From Caldifarciminota bacterium (GTDB lineage: Bacteria > Hydrothermota > UBA3073 > JACQXS01 > JAGMCI01), in contig JAGMCI010000011.1 of assembly GCA_023129325.1 (NCBI GenBank), forward strand, positions 62,001 through 126,000: DNA of 64,000 nt. The letters are read 5' to 3'. A program made the position numbers and the translations under genes. The notes below the pieces were generated by a model, which saw nothing but the letters and a program-made list of their open reading frames with translations, did not search any database and was not told where the DNA came from. Within the stretch, counting starts at the first letter, position 1. Each line of letters starts with the position of its first letter. Shown piece after piece: positions 16,289-22,655 of the stretch.

Positions 16289-16827
16289 TTTTTATAATCC
16301 TTCTCACCAGCTCGTAACTCTACTTTTAACCAATTCTCTGGAGGTACAAAAGGACAAGCGTAATGCTCGCTATATGCACACCACGGATTGTATGCCTTAT
16401 TAAAATCAAGAATCCATTTACCATCAATATAATGCTCACTTGCATCAAGGTCAATATATCTTCCTGCTCCGTATGTCTCTTTTCCACTTGTTGCATCCCG
16501 GAAAGGGATAAACAATCTCTTTTCCATAGGCTCACTTTTATATGCCTGAAGTGTATAATCCTTACCTTCTATTTTAAATCTAAATTCACCCCATTGCAAG
16601 AAATTTCTTTCGTTTCCAATAGTATCTTGCACTTTCACTATTTCTTTCTCTTTATGCTCGTGAAGTTCAAGCTCAAACCTATATTTTGGGTCAGGAGGAT
16701 AATAGCCAAGTCCCTTAAAATTCATATGCTCTTCAGGAGGTATTGGAGACTGGAAATGTTGCCCAAAGAACATATCCTTATTTTCTCGCTCTAATTCAAT
16801 GCGCTTTTTCCATTCAGAAATTTCCAT
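16285..16827 (-). CDS. DUF1684 family protein
   Basis: A 180-residue protein with the DUF1684 signature: LFIPFRDATSGKETYGAGRY, then LDFNKAYNPWCAYSEHYACP and PPENWLKVELRAGE at the C-terminus. The biochemical role of the family is unknown. Conserved Asp, Asn, Cys and Tyr residues suggest a binding pocket. It overlaps the methyltransferase gene upstream by 14 bases and the small DUF59-like gene downstream by four, so it is part of a coupled series. Confidence 0.88.
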   Translation of the reverse strand: MEISEWKKRIELERENKDMFFGQHFQSPIPPEEHMNFKGLGYYPPDPKYRFELELHEHKEKEIVKVQDTIGNERNFLQWGEFRFKIEGKDYTLQAYKSEPMEKRLFIPFRDATSGKETYGAGRYIDLDASEHYIDGKWILDFNKAYNPWCAYSEHYACPFVPPENWLKVELRAGEKDYKK

Positions 16828-17389
16828 ATTTTTTCCTGAAATTTAAAATATAACCCTTATTATAGTTATCATCGTGCATAAGTTTTTTAAAAGTTTTTCT
16901 TTCTAAATAAAAATTTACGGCTTCTATTTCTTTTGTAATATCTTTTAACTTTAAATTAGTGAGTGTCCATAAGGGTTCATCTAACTTATAATGCTTTGGA
17001 TAAATTGAAAGAAGACCACCTATCTTTAAGACTTTGTAAACTTCATCATATATTTTCTTTCTATTATCTATATAATGTAAAACATCGTAAAGCAAAACTA
17101 CATCAACAGATTTGTCTTTTATGGGGATTTTTAATTCTCCTGAAGTTTTTACTATTTCTATGTTTTTTATACCTTTTGATTTCGCTATTTTTATTAATTT
17201 AGCTAAGTTTTCTGCATCTTTATCTAATGCATATATCTTACCTTTTTTACCAACTACTTTTGCGGCAGGGATTGTGTAGTGCCCCGCCCCACAACCAAAA
17301 TCAAGGACAATTTGTTCCCTCTTAATGCCTATTTCCTTCAAAAAGAGTTTTCCCTCATTGTTTAGCCATCTTTTAATATCATTTTTCAC
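16814..17389 (-). CDS. SAM-dependent methyltransferase, class I
   Basis: A 191-residue methyltransferase. Motif I is VLDFGCGAGHYTIPAAK, followed by IYALDKDAENL, PIKDKSVDVVLLYDVLHYID and the GGLLSIYPKH strand. This type (Methyltransf_31/11) is frequent in anaerobes beside arsenic, mercury or metal-handling genes. No substrate is assigned. The stop lies within the start region of the DUF1684 gene. Confidence 0.87.
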   Translation of the reverse strand: MKNDIKRWLNNEGKLFLKEIGIKREQIVLDFGCGAGHYTIPAAKVVGKKGKIYALDKDAENLAKLIKIAKSKGIKNIEIVKTSGELKIPIKDKSVDVVLLYDVLHYIDNRKKIYDEVYKVLKIGGLLSIYPKHYKLDEPLWTLTNLKLKDITKEIEAVNFYLERKTFKKLMHDDNYNKGYILNFRKKYGNF

Positions 17390-17398
17390 TTCTTTTTT

Positions 17399-17605
17399 CT
17401 ACTTCTCAAGAGCTTTGTTTAGATTGCTGAGTAAAGTATCAAGGGGAACATTATATTTTTTAGAAGTTTCTTCAACGGTTCCCCATAATGGCTCTCCACA
17501 TACCAAACAGGGAATCTTTAGGTCTATAAATACTTTAACAGTTTCGGGATATTTTTCAAGCACTTCTTCAATAGTTAGGTCTTTTGTTATTTTATCTTTT
17601 GGCAT
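17399..17605 (-). CDS. DUF1858 domain protein
   Basis: A 68-residue protein made of one DUF1858 domain: LTIEEVLEKYPETVKVFIDL followed by IPCLVCGEPLWGTVEE and a C-terminal helix. This helical domain is found alone or fused to hybrid-cluster and Fe-S proteins. The two cysteines (CLVC) suggest metal or redox sensing. It lies downstream of a truncated methyltransferase. Confidence 0.87.
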   Translation of the reverse strand: MPKDKITKDLTIEEVLEKYPETVKVFIDLKIPCLVCGEPLWGTVEETSKKYNVPLDTLLSNLNKALEK

Positions 17606-17625
17606 TTATTTCATTCCACTTATTA

Positions 17626-17766
17626 CTACAAAACTTCCCTCTCTATCCCTTTACCAGTTGGAGGAATTGCCTTCTTTAATGCCTTCAATTCAGTTAAATA
17701 GAAAGTATCATTCTTGTCAAACCATTTATCGTATTTTTCAGGATAAAGGTCAAAGGCGTTTTTCAT
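17626..17766 (-). pseudogene. N-terminal fragment of a SAM-dependent methyltransferase
   Basis: A 46-codon frame starting directly after the ferredoxin stop (TAAATG). KNAFDLYPEKYDKWFDKN followed by ELKALKKAIPPTGKGIE matches the start of a class I methyltransferase family, ending where the SAM-binding glycine loop should begin. It then runs into REVL and a stop, so the catalytic part is lost. Confidence 0.6.
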
Positions 17767-18030
17767 TTACTTTCTACTTTCTAACTGACTGAGTTTTATA
17801 TAGAGCTGTCCCATCTCTCTATGAAATTTTCGGAACTCAAATTTTAATTCAGAAATAGTTGGGATTTCTTCTTGGATAGCTCCTTGAGGACATTCTGCTA
17901 CACACCAGTGGCAGTTAATGCATCTTGAAAGGTTTATTTTCGCCTTCTTTAAAAGAGTTATTGCTCCTGTTGGACAAACTTGAGCGCATGACCCACACCC
18001 GATACATAACTTTTTTCTGACATGGAGCAT
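17767..18030 (-). CDS. 2x[4Fe-4S] ferredoxin-like protein
   Basis: An 87-residue protein with two cluster motifs in the first 55 residues: CIGCGSCAQVCPTGAI and CINCHWCVAECPQGAI. A 30-residue charged helix follows (FEFRKFHREMGQLYIKLSQL), probably a docking or oligomerisation helix. It presumably donates electrons to proteins of the cluster. The last residues (ESRK) come from a GAAAGTA repeat. Its start overlaps the FmdB gene stop by one base. Confidence 0.88.
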   Translation of the reverse strand: MLHVRKKLCIGCGSCAQVCPTGAITLLKKAKINLSRCINCHWCVAECPQGAIQEEIPTISELKFEFRKFHREMGQLYIKLSQLESRK

Positions 18031-18278
18031 TACCTGTCTCTTCTACAAACACCATCATCAGAGCATGGAGGAGTATCGCATCGCTCCGTCCTTCCACAGC
18101 AAGTAGTTCCTTTTGGAGAAGAATCTCCGACTCTAACCATTGTAGGAGCAGAAATCAATCGCATAAGATTAGTACTCCCACAATGAGAACATATGGCAGG
18201 TTCATTAGAAGTCAAGCTCTTTTGAAATATTTCTGTTACCTTGCCACACTTTTTGCATCTGTATTCATATACAGGCAT
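18030..18278 (-). CDS. FmdB-family zinc-ribbon protein (copy 1)
   Basis: An 82-residue protein beginning MPVYEYRCKKCGK with a second CSHC pair, the FmdB/CxxC regulatory-protein zinc ribbon. It continues into a Cys-rich tail (TTCCGRTERCDTPPC) that could bind another metal. The family is small, widespread and functionally unclear. It overlaps both neighbours by one base and is a tandem paralogue of the next gene upstream. Confidence 0.87.
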   Translation of the reverse strand: MPVYEYRCKKCGKVTEIFQKSLTSNEPAICSHCGSTNLMRLISAPTMVRVGDSSPKGTTCCGRTERCDTPPCSDDGVCRRDR

Positions 18279-18502
18279 TAGTTCTCATTGGGTGGTAAAG
18301 AACAAGTTCCAGTAGAGCAAGTGGGACAACTTGAGCTACCAGTAGATAAGCCCCCCATCCTGACTCCAAACGAAGACAAAAGACGCTCCAATTTTTGGCT
18401 ACCACACTTTGGACATTTTAGCTCTTTGTTTCCTTTTCCCACACCAATCAGAAGGTCAAACTCTTCATTGCACTCTTTGCATTTATAAGAATATACAGGC
18501 AT
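18278..18502 (-). CDS. FmdB-family zinc-ribbon protein (copy 2)
   Basis: A 74-residue paralogue of the previous gene: MPVYSYKCKECNEEFDLL, then CPKCGSQKLERLLSSFGVRM, and a C-terminal CPTCSTGTC that may form a second metal site. AAGGAGG precedes its ATG, so it probably heads this pair. The role is unknown. Confidence 0.87.
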   Translation of the reverse strand: MPVYSYKCKECNEEFDLLIGVGKGNKELKCPKCGSQKLERLLSSFGVRMGGLSTGSSSCPTCSTGTCSLPPNEN

Positions 18503-18516
18503 TGGTGCCTCCTTTA

Positions 18517-18726
18517 TTATTCTTCCAAAATTATTGCTTCACCAGGACAACTCTCAACTGCTTCTTTAACACATTCTATATCATCTGGCTCAGGAGTCTT
18601 TACCTTGGCAATATCATCTTCCACTCCGTGGTGAAGGTCGTGGCGAACCATCTCAAAAATATCAGGGCAGAGAGATTCACAAATCCCACAGCCTGTGCAT
18701 TTTTCTTCATCTATTTTCACTTTCAT
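18517..18726 (-). CDS. Small ferredoxin with an inserted repeat peptide
   Basis: A 69-residue ferredoxin. CTGCGICESLCP binds one [4Fe-4S] cluster, and a C-terminal Cys in AVESCPGEAI completes a Pyrococcus-type single-cluster fold. Between IFEM and DDIAKV the sequence VRHDLHHGVE is encoded by the family B palindromic repeat (18621-18651), the same peptide that begins FolC in this window. In relatives this loop is short, so the element has lengthened a compact electron carrier in frame. Confidence 0.88.
   Translation of the reverse strand: MKVKIDEEKCTGCGICESLCPDIFEMVRHDLHHGVEDDIAKVKTPEPDDIECVKEAVESCPGEAIILEE
18621..18651. repeat. Family B repeat in the ferredoxin gene
   Basis: CCACTCCGTGGTGAAGGTC followed by GTGGCGAACCAT, read on the minus strand as VRHDLHHGV. 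Confidence 0.75.
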
Positions 18727-18738
18727 TTCTGTCTCCTA

Positions 18739-18954
18739 TTACCTTGTCATCTTGGCACCACATTTAGGGCAGGTCATGTTGTAACAAGGTTGTCCAAGTT
18801 TATGGGCGACCTTTGTTCCACATTTTGGGCAGATACAATAGCCGCCGGGTCCTAAAGCTTGCCCACCTCCAAGACCTCTTCCACCACCTTGCCCTAAACC
18901 TCTACCTGTTCCTGGACCCTCGCCTCGTGGTCCTGTTCCATCACCTCTTGGCAT
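18739..18954 (-). CDS. DUF5320-type Gly-rich protein with zinc ribbon
   Basis: A 71-residue protein. MPRGDGTGPRGEGPGTGR is the DUF5320 start, followed by a Gly-rich stretch, and CPKC ... CPKCG form a zinc ribbon at the C-terminus (residues 42-67). DUF5320 proteins occur beside NifX-type and Mrp genes in anaerobes, and their function is unknown. A GGAGGTATTATGCC start context is identical to that of the next gene upstream. Confidence 0.82.
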   Translation of the reverse strand: MPRGDGTGPRGEGPGTGRGLGQGGGRGLGGGQALGPGGYCICPKCGTKVAHKLGQPCYNMTCPKCGAKMTR

Positions 18955-19041
18955 AATACCTCCTATGTTAAGTCATTGGGTTATTGAGTTATTAATATCT
19001 AATTACCCAATTACTCAATTACTTATTTTTACTGAGTGGTT

Positions 19042-19413
19042 TTATTTTTTCTGTTCTTGTTTCCTTAGCTCATCCATTCGTGTTTTAATTGCATCCATTT
19101 CAGACTTAAGAGCATCAGCTTGAGCTTTTAACATTTGAAGTTCATCTTGTGGCGCTGGCTGTGAATACCCGAAAGTTTGTGCATAAGGCTGTGAATAGTA
19201 TGAAGGGCTATAAGTTGGGTAAGGAGTATATGGATATGCTTGACCTCTCCAAAACCGGCCACGACCTCTACCCAAACCGAGTCCATATCCAAAGTAGCCT
19301 CTTCCAGGAATTGGATTTGTAAATCCTGGCGCAGAATAGCCAGCGCAGTAACCTGCTGCTCTACCTGTCATAGGTCCCATACCGGCGGGACCAGTTCCAT
19401 CACCTCTTGGCAT
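19042..19413 (-). CDS. DUF5320 protein with C-terminal coiled coil
   Basis: A 123-residue protein. MPRGDGTGPAGMGPMTGR is the family start, and a Gly/Tyr/Pro-rich middle of low complexity follows. A C-terminal coiled coil of about 28 residues (LQMLKAQADALKSEMDAI) ends the chain. The same coiled coil is found in the NifX-type protein at 19503 and in the protein at 20135, which suggests the three assemble together. The upstream GGAGG is followed by a start context shared with the DUF5320 ribbon protein, a sign of local duplication. Confidence 0.8.
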   Translation of the reverse strand: MPRGDGTGPAGMGPMTGRAAGYCAGYSAPGFTNPIPGRGYFGYGLGLGRGRGRFWRGQAYPYTPYPTYSPSYYSQPYAQTFGYSQPAPQDELQMLKAQADALKSEMDAIKTRMDELRKQEQKK

Positions 19414-19440
19414 AATACCTCCTATGTTAAGTCACTGAGT

Positions 19441-19500
19441 AGGGGCAGGGCTTGCCCCTGCCCTAAATCTCAGTGGGGCAACCGCAAGGGGTGCCCCTAC
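19441..19500. repeat. Intergenic GTAGGGGCA palindrome pair (family A-related)
   Basis: AGGGGCAGGGCTTGCCCCT and GGGGCAACCGCAAGGGGTG hairpins lie in tandem between two cofactor-cluster genes. They resemble the elements that lie in frame inside the sigma-54 activator and the lipoprotein at 26465. Confidence 0.65.
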
Positions 19501-19502
19501 AA

Positions 19503-20138
19503 TTACTTATTTTTACTGAGTTCTTTTATCCTTTTATTAATTTCATCAACTTGTTGTTTTAAAGAATCTGCCTGCTGCTTTAAAAGTGAAATTTCTTGTT
19601 CTTTTGTAGGTTGTTGCATTTGACCCATTCCCGGAGTCCCAAATCCCGTCCCAGGTGTTTGAGGCATTTGTTGGTATCCCATACCCATACCTCTTCCCAT
19701 TCCACGTCCCATACCCATACCTCTTCCCATTCCACTCTGTGGTGAAGGTCGTGGTGAACCATAACCGTCCCCCATTCCTACTCCAAAGTGGGAAGGGACA
19801 TTGGGTTGGACAGTGGGTTGGAGCTGACCTGTTTTATATTTCTGGATTGCATCCTGAACTGTTCCGGTAACTCCAACAATTACCTGAACTCCAGCTGCCT
19901 GAAGTGTCTGAAAAGCATTTGGGCCACAACTACCAGTCAGAAGAACCTGTGTTCCTTTGTTTGCAATAAGTTGTGCAGATTGAATACCTGCCCCACTCAT
20001 AGCTTGGATATTAGGATTCTTTACTGCCTCAAACTTTAGAGTATCAGAGTCTACAAATATAAAGTAAGTACATCTTCCAAATCGTGGGTCAACTTGAGAG
20101 TTAAGGTCAGGTCCTGTAGTTGTAATTGCAATCTTCAT
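19503..20138 (-). CDS. NifX-type protein with Gly/Met-rich linker and coiled coil
   Basis: A 211-residue protein of three parts: a NifX-type domain (residues 1-110; IAITTTGPDLNSQVDPRFGRC and LLTGSCGPNAFQTLQAAGV), a Gly/Met/Arg-rich linker, and a C-terminal coiled coil (EISLLKQQADSLKQQVDEI) shared with its neighbours. The linker includes GSPRPSPQSG, encoded by a family B repeat (19732-19762) in a different frame from the copies in FolC and ferredoxin. The architecture suggests a cofactor-binding domain tethered to a DUF5320-type assembly. The stop of the gene upstream overlaps its ATG. Confidence 0.85.
   Translation of the reverse strand: MKIAITTTGPDLNSQVDPRFGRCTYFIFVDSDTLKFEAVKNPNIQAMSGAGIQSAQLIANKGTQVLLTGSCGPNAFQTLQAAGVQVIVGVTGTVQDAIQKYKTGQLQPTVQPNVPSHFGVGMGDGYGSPRPSPQSGMGRGMGMGRGMGRGMGMGYQQMPQTPGTGFGTPGMGQMQQPTKEQEISLLKQQADSLKQQVDEINKRIKELSKNK
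19732..19762. repeat. Family B repeat in the NifX-type gene
   Basis: CCACTCTGTGGTGAAGGTC then GTGGTGAACCAT, read on the minus strand as GSPRPSPQSG, shifted in frame relative to the ferredoxin copy. Confidence 0.75.
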
Positions 20139-20512
20139 TTTTTCCCTCCTTCTAATTCTTTAATCCTTTGTCTTATGCCATCAAGTTCGTCCTCCAATAT
20201 TTCAGCCTGTCCCTTTAACATATTCAATTCCTGTTCTGGCGCAATAGGTGCAGCTCCCCATGGGTCATAAGGAGTTGGAAAACCAGTCATCGGAAACCCC
20301 GAAGTTGGAGTATATGGTTCACCACGGAGTGGAATTTGACCTGCTTGCCAAGAATAATTCATCTGGGGCGTAGGCCAGGTTCCATACATCAAATATTGAG
20401 CCGCAGGACCAACTCCATACGGACTTCTACCTACCCATCCAGGTGAATATCCAAATCTCACCCAGCCAGGAAGGCCAGTTGCGTAGTACATATACCGATG
20501 TCTATTACCCAT
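20135..20512 (-). CDS. DUF5320-like aromatic/Gly-rich protein with coiled coil
   Basis: A 125-residue protein. The N-terminal part is rich in Tyr, Trp, Gly and Pro (YYATGLPGWVRFGYSPGW), and the C-terminus is a coiled coil (LNMLKGQAEILEDELDGI) like those in the two genes downstream. I start it at 20512, where GGGGGTG lies six bases upstream; an in-frame ATG at 20545 has no such site. A shortened family B repeat (20316-20332) encodes PLRGEP. It is the first gene after the sigma-54 promoter, so it heads the cluster. Confidence 0.75.
   Translation of the reverse strand: MGNRHRYMYYATGLPGWVRFGYSPGWVGRSPYGVGPAAQYLMYGTWPTPQMNYSWQAGQIPLRGEPYTPTSGFPMTGFPTPYDPWGAAPIAPEQELNMLKGQAEILEDELDGIRQRIKELEGGKK
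20316..20332. repeat. Shortened family B repeat
   Basis: GGTTCACCACGGAGTGG equals the family B element with its internal CGACCTTCACCA unit missing. Confidence 0.5.
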
Positions 20513-20700
20513 AATAACACCCCCTTCTTCGTCTACTCTTGCCAATTTATTGGCTTAGAGTGGCGTGAGTCCCGCACTTATCTTTTAAATTATCAGGGCT
20601 GAATATAAGTGCGGGATGGATATTGTTTGTTTTTTGGTGCTTGTGATTTGAAATTTCTTCATAATTTGTGCCTCATTTCTAAATACCCTTTTAATTATAT

Positions 20701-20716
20701 AGCAAAATCTGTGCCA
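20701..20716 (-). promoter_or_regulatory. Sigma-54 (-24/-12) promoter
   Basis: On the minus strand the bases read TGGCACAGATTTTGCT, an exact match to the consensus TGGCAC, five bases, TTGCW. It points at the gene at 20512 and lies directly downstream of a sigma-54 activator gene. Confidence 0.8.
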
Positions 20717-20809
20717 CAAGTTAGTATTTCAGGCTAATGCCAAGCGACACAAAGAATTAGACAAAAGAACCCTCTCATAGATTGTAATCTTTTGTTTCGC
20801 AATTGCAAC

Positions 20810-20824
20810 AATGTTTGAAACATT
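20810..20824. promoter_or_regulatory. Probable activator-binding dyad (upstream activating site)
   Basis: AATGTTTGAAACATT is a perfect 7-1-7 dyad about 100 bases upstream of the -24 element, the usual distance for enhancer sites of sigma-54 activators. TTGCA and TGCAA flank it at 20803 and 20835. Confidence 0.55.
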
Positions 20825-20855
20825 AGTTCCAATGCTGCAACTTAATAAACTATTT

Positions 20856-22625
20856 TTATATAAGCGATAAGTTTTTTGGATAAATCGTTATCTTATGTTT
20901 TTTTATTTTTCTCCAAAGAGTGGTGCGGGAGAATTTGAGGGCTTTGGCGGTTTTTAGTTTATTCCAATTATTTTTCTTTAATGCCTCAAGGATAAGCTTT
21001 TTTTCTAACTCATCCAAAGTTAGTTCTCCGGAAGGACGGGCAGGGACAAGCCCTGCCCCTACAAGTTCATCTGGTTTTATTTCATCTGGCAGGTGTTGAG
21101 TTTGGATTATCTTGCTGCGGCAATGGACAAAGGCGTGTTCAACTGCATTTTCTAATTCTCTTACATTCCCGGGCCAGTTGTAGTCAATGAGTATATCCAT
21201 TACCTGAGGTGATACATTTTCTATATTCTTACCTGTTTTTTTTCTGAATTTCTGGATAAAATGTTTGACAAGAATAGGTATATCATCCCTTTTTTCTCTT
21301 AACGGGGGTAAGGAAATTGATACAACATTTAGTCTGTAATATAAGTCTTGCCTGAATTTTCTATCTTTTATTAGCTGTTTAAGGTCACGGTTAGTTGCGG
21401 CAATAATCCTGACATCTGCTTTTACAGTCTTTGTCCCTCCTATTCTTTCAAACTCTCCATCTTCTAGTACTCTAAGTAACTTAGCTTGCACATTACCTGG
21501 TATTTCTCCAATTTCATCTAAAAATATAGTACCTTCATTGGCAAGCTCAAATCTTCCAGGTTTATCTCTAATAGCTCCTGTAAAGGCTCCTTTTGTATGG
21601 CCGAAAAGTTCTGATTCTAAAAGATTTTCGGAAAGGTTGGCACAAAGTACTTTTATGAAAGGTTTATCTTTCCTTGGTGAATTGTAGTGAATTGCTCTTG
21701 CTACTAATTCTTTGCCAGTGCCTGTTTCACCCAAAACAAGAACTGTAGCTGATGTTTCACTAACAATTCCTAAAAGGTCATATATTTCTTGCATCTTGGG
21801 ATTTTTACCTACAATGTTGCTAAAGCTATATCTTTCGGCAAGCTCTTTGCTAAGATATTTTATTTTTGATAGGTCTCTAAAAGTTTCAACGCCTCCCATT
21901 ATTTCACCCTCTTCATCAATAAGGAGAGCTGTTGACACAGCTACTGGTATCTTTTTATGATTTTTAGTTAAGATTTCAATTTCGAAGTTAGATATTGGTT
22001 TACCTGTTTCCATAGTTTTACGAAGTGGGCAATTTTCTTTACAAACATTACTTCTGAATATAAGGCGACATTCTTTACCTATTGCTGCTTCTCTTTTGAA
22101 GCCTGTTATTTTCTCAGCTGATTGATTAAAACTGGTTATTTTCCACTCAGCATTTACAGTGAATACTCCATCTGCAATACTCTCAACAATAGCATGAAGC
22201 CTATTTCTTTCATTTAGGAGTTCAGAGCTAATTGTTTGAAGTTCGGCAATATTTCTAAATGCAAGTATGGCTCCAACTATCTTATGATTGACATTCTTTA
22301 AGGGAGTTGCGTTAATGGATATAGGGATTTTTATACCATTGGCAGTTTGTATGTTAACTATAATATTTGAAACTGCCTTTCCTGTTTTAATTACTTTTTG
22401 GACAGGACAATTTTTTTCGCAAAGTTCTGATTTAAAGATGTCTTTACAATTTTTACCCAAAACTTTTCCTGCACTATGGTGAGTTATTCTTTCAGCACTC
22501 TCACTCCAACTAACAATATGCAAATCTTTATCAATAAATGCAACTCCATCGCCAAGGGCTTCTAACATTTGTTCTGATAATTCTATTGGCATTAGAAATG
22601 CAGATGTCATCCCGCACTTATGCAT
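20856..22625 (-). CDS. Sigma-54-dependent activator with two cysteine-bearing PAS domains
   Basis: A 589-residue NtrC-type regulator: two PAS domains (about residues 20-130 and 145-250), an AAA+ domain (about 270-500; GETGTGKE, GAFTGA, TIFLDEIGEI) and a C-terminal Fis-type helix-turn-helix (AKALKFSRTTLWRKIKKH). Both PAS domains carry CX8CX3CP (ending ELCEKNCP and NVCKENCP), which suggests redox or Fe-S sensing. A family A-related repeat encodes VGAGLVPARPSG in the linker before the DNA-binding domain. The ATG at 22625 lies inside a 44-base palindrome; an ATG at 22592 (MPIELSEQ) is equally possible and neither has a clear ribosome binding site. It probably drives the 20701 promoter. Confidence 0.9.
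   Translation of the reverse strand: MHKCGMTSAFLMPIELSEQMLEALGDGVAFIDKDLHIVSWSESAERITHHSAGKVLGKNCKDIFKSELCEKNCPVQKVIKTGKAVSNIIVNIQTANGIKIPISINATPLKNVNHKIVGAILAFRNIAELQTISSELLNERNRLHAIVESIADGVFTVNAEWKITSFNQSAEKITGFKREAAIGKECRLIFRSNVCKENCPLRKTMETGKPISNFEIEILTKNHKKIPVAVSTALLIDEEGEIMGGVETFRDLSKIKYLSKELAERYSFSNIVGKNPKMQEIYDLLGIVSETSATVLVLGETGTGKELVARAIHYNSPRKDKPFIKVLCANLSENLLESELFGHTKGAFTGAIRDKPGRFELANEGTIFLDEIGEIPGNVQAKLLRVLEDGEFERIGGTKTVKADVRIIAATNRDLKQLIKDRKFRQDLYYRLNVVSISLPPLREKRDDIPILVKHFIQKFRKKTGKNIENVSPQVMDILIDYNWPGNVRELENAVEHAFVHCRSKIIQTQHLPDEIKPDELVGAGLVPARPSGELTLDELEKKLILEALKKNNWNKLKTAKALKFSRTTLWRKIKKHKITIYPKNLSLI
21035..21062. repeat. In-frame palindrome encoding VGAGLVPAR
   Basis: ACGGGCAGGGACAAG and CCCTGCCCCTAC form an inverted repeat in the linker between the AAA+ and helix-turn-helix domains. 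Confidence 0.7.
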
Positions 22626-22644
22626 AAGTGCGGGATGACATCTG
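22601..22644. repeat. Perfect 44-base palindrome (family E)
   Basis: Centred on TTATGCATAA, the two arms match without a mismatch over 22 bases each, covering CAGATGTCATCCCGCACTTA and its complement. It sits between the stop of the papain-like protease gene and the activator, so it may act as a terminator hairpin and also overlaps the longer activator start. Confidence 0.85.
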
Positions 22645-22655
22645 ACTTCTGTTTT

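Larger units (their letters stand above)
20546..20855. other. 310-base regulatory intergenic region
   Basis: Between the sigma-54 activator gene and the cofactor cluster. It contains, from the activator side, a dyad at 20810-20824, the -24/-12 promoter at 20701-20716, an imperfect CCCGCACTTAT...ATAAGTGCGGG hairpin at about 20571-20616, and a TTGCCAATTTATTGGCTTAGA motif that recurs at about 35700. No reading frame is convincing here. Confidence 0.7.

Noticed and set aside
9775-20138. Nitrogen fixation locus, given three NifX-type proteins and a sigma-54 activator
   Set aside because: No nifH, nifD, nifK, nifE, nifN or nifB is present, and the activator is not NifA-like in its sensor domains. 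The NifX fold alone is common in non-diazotrophs.
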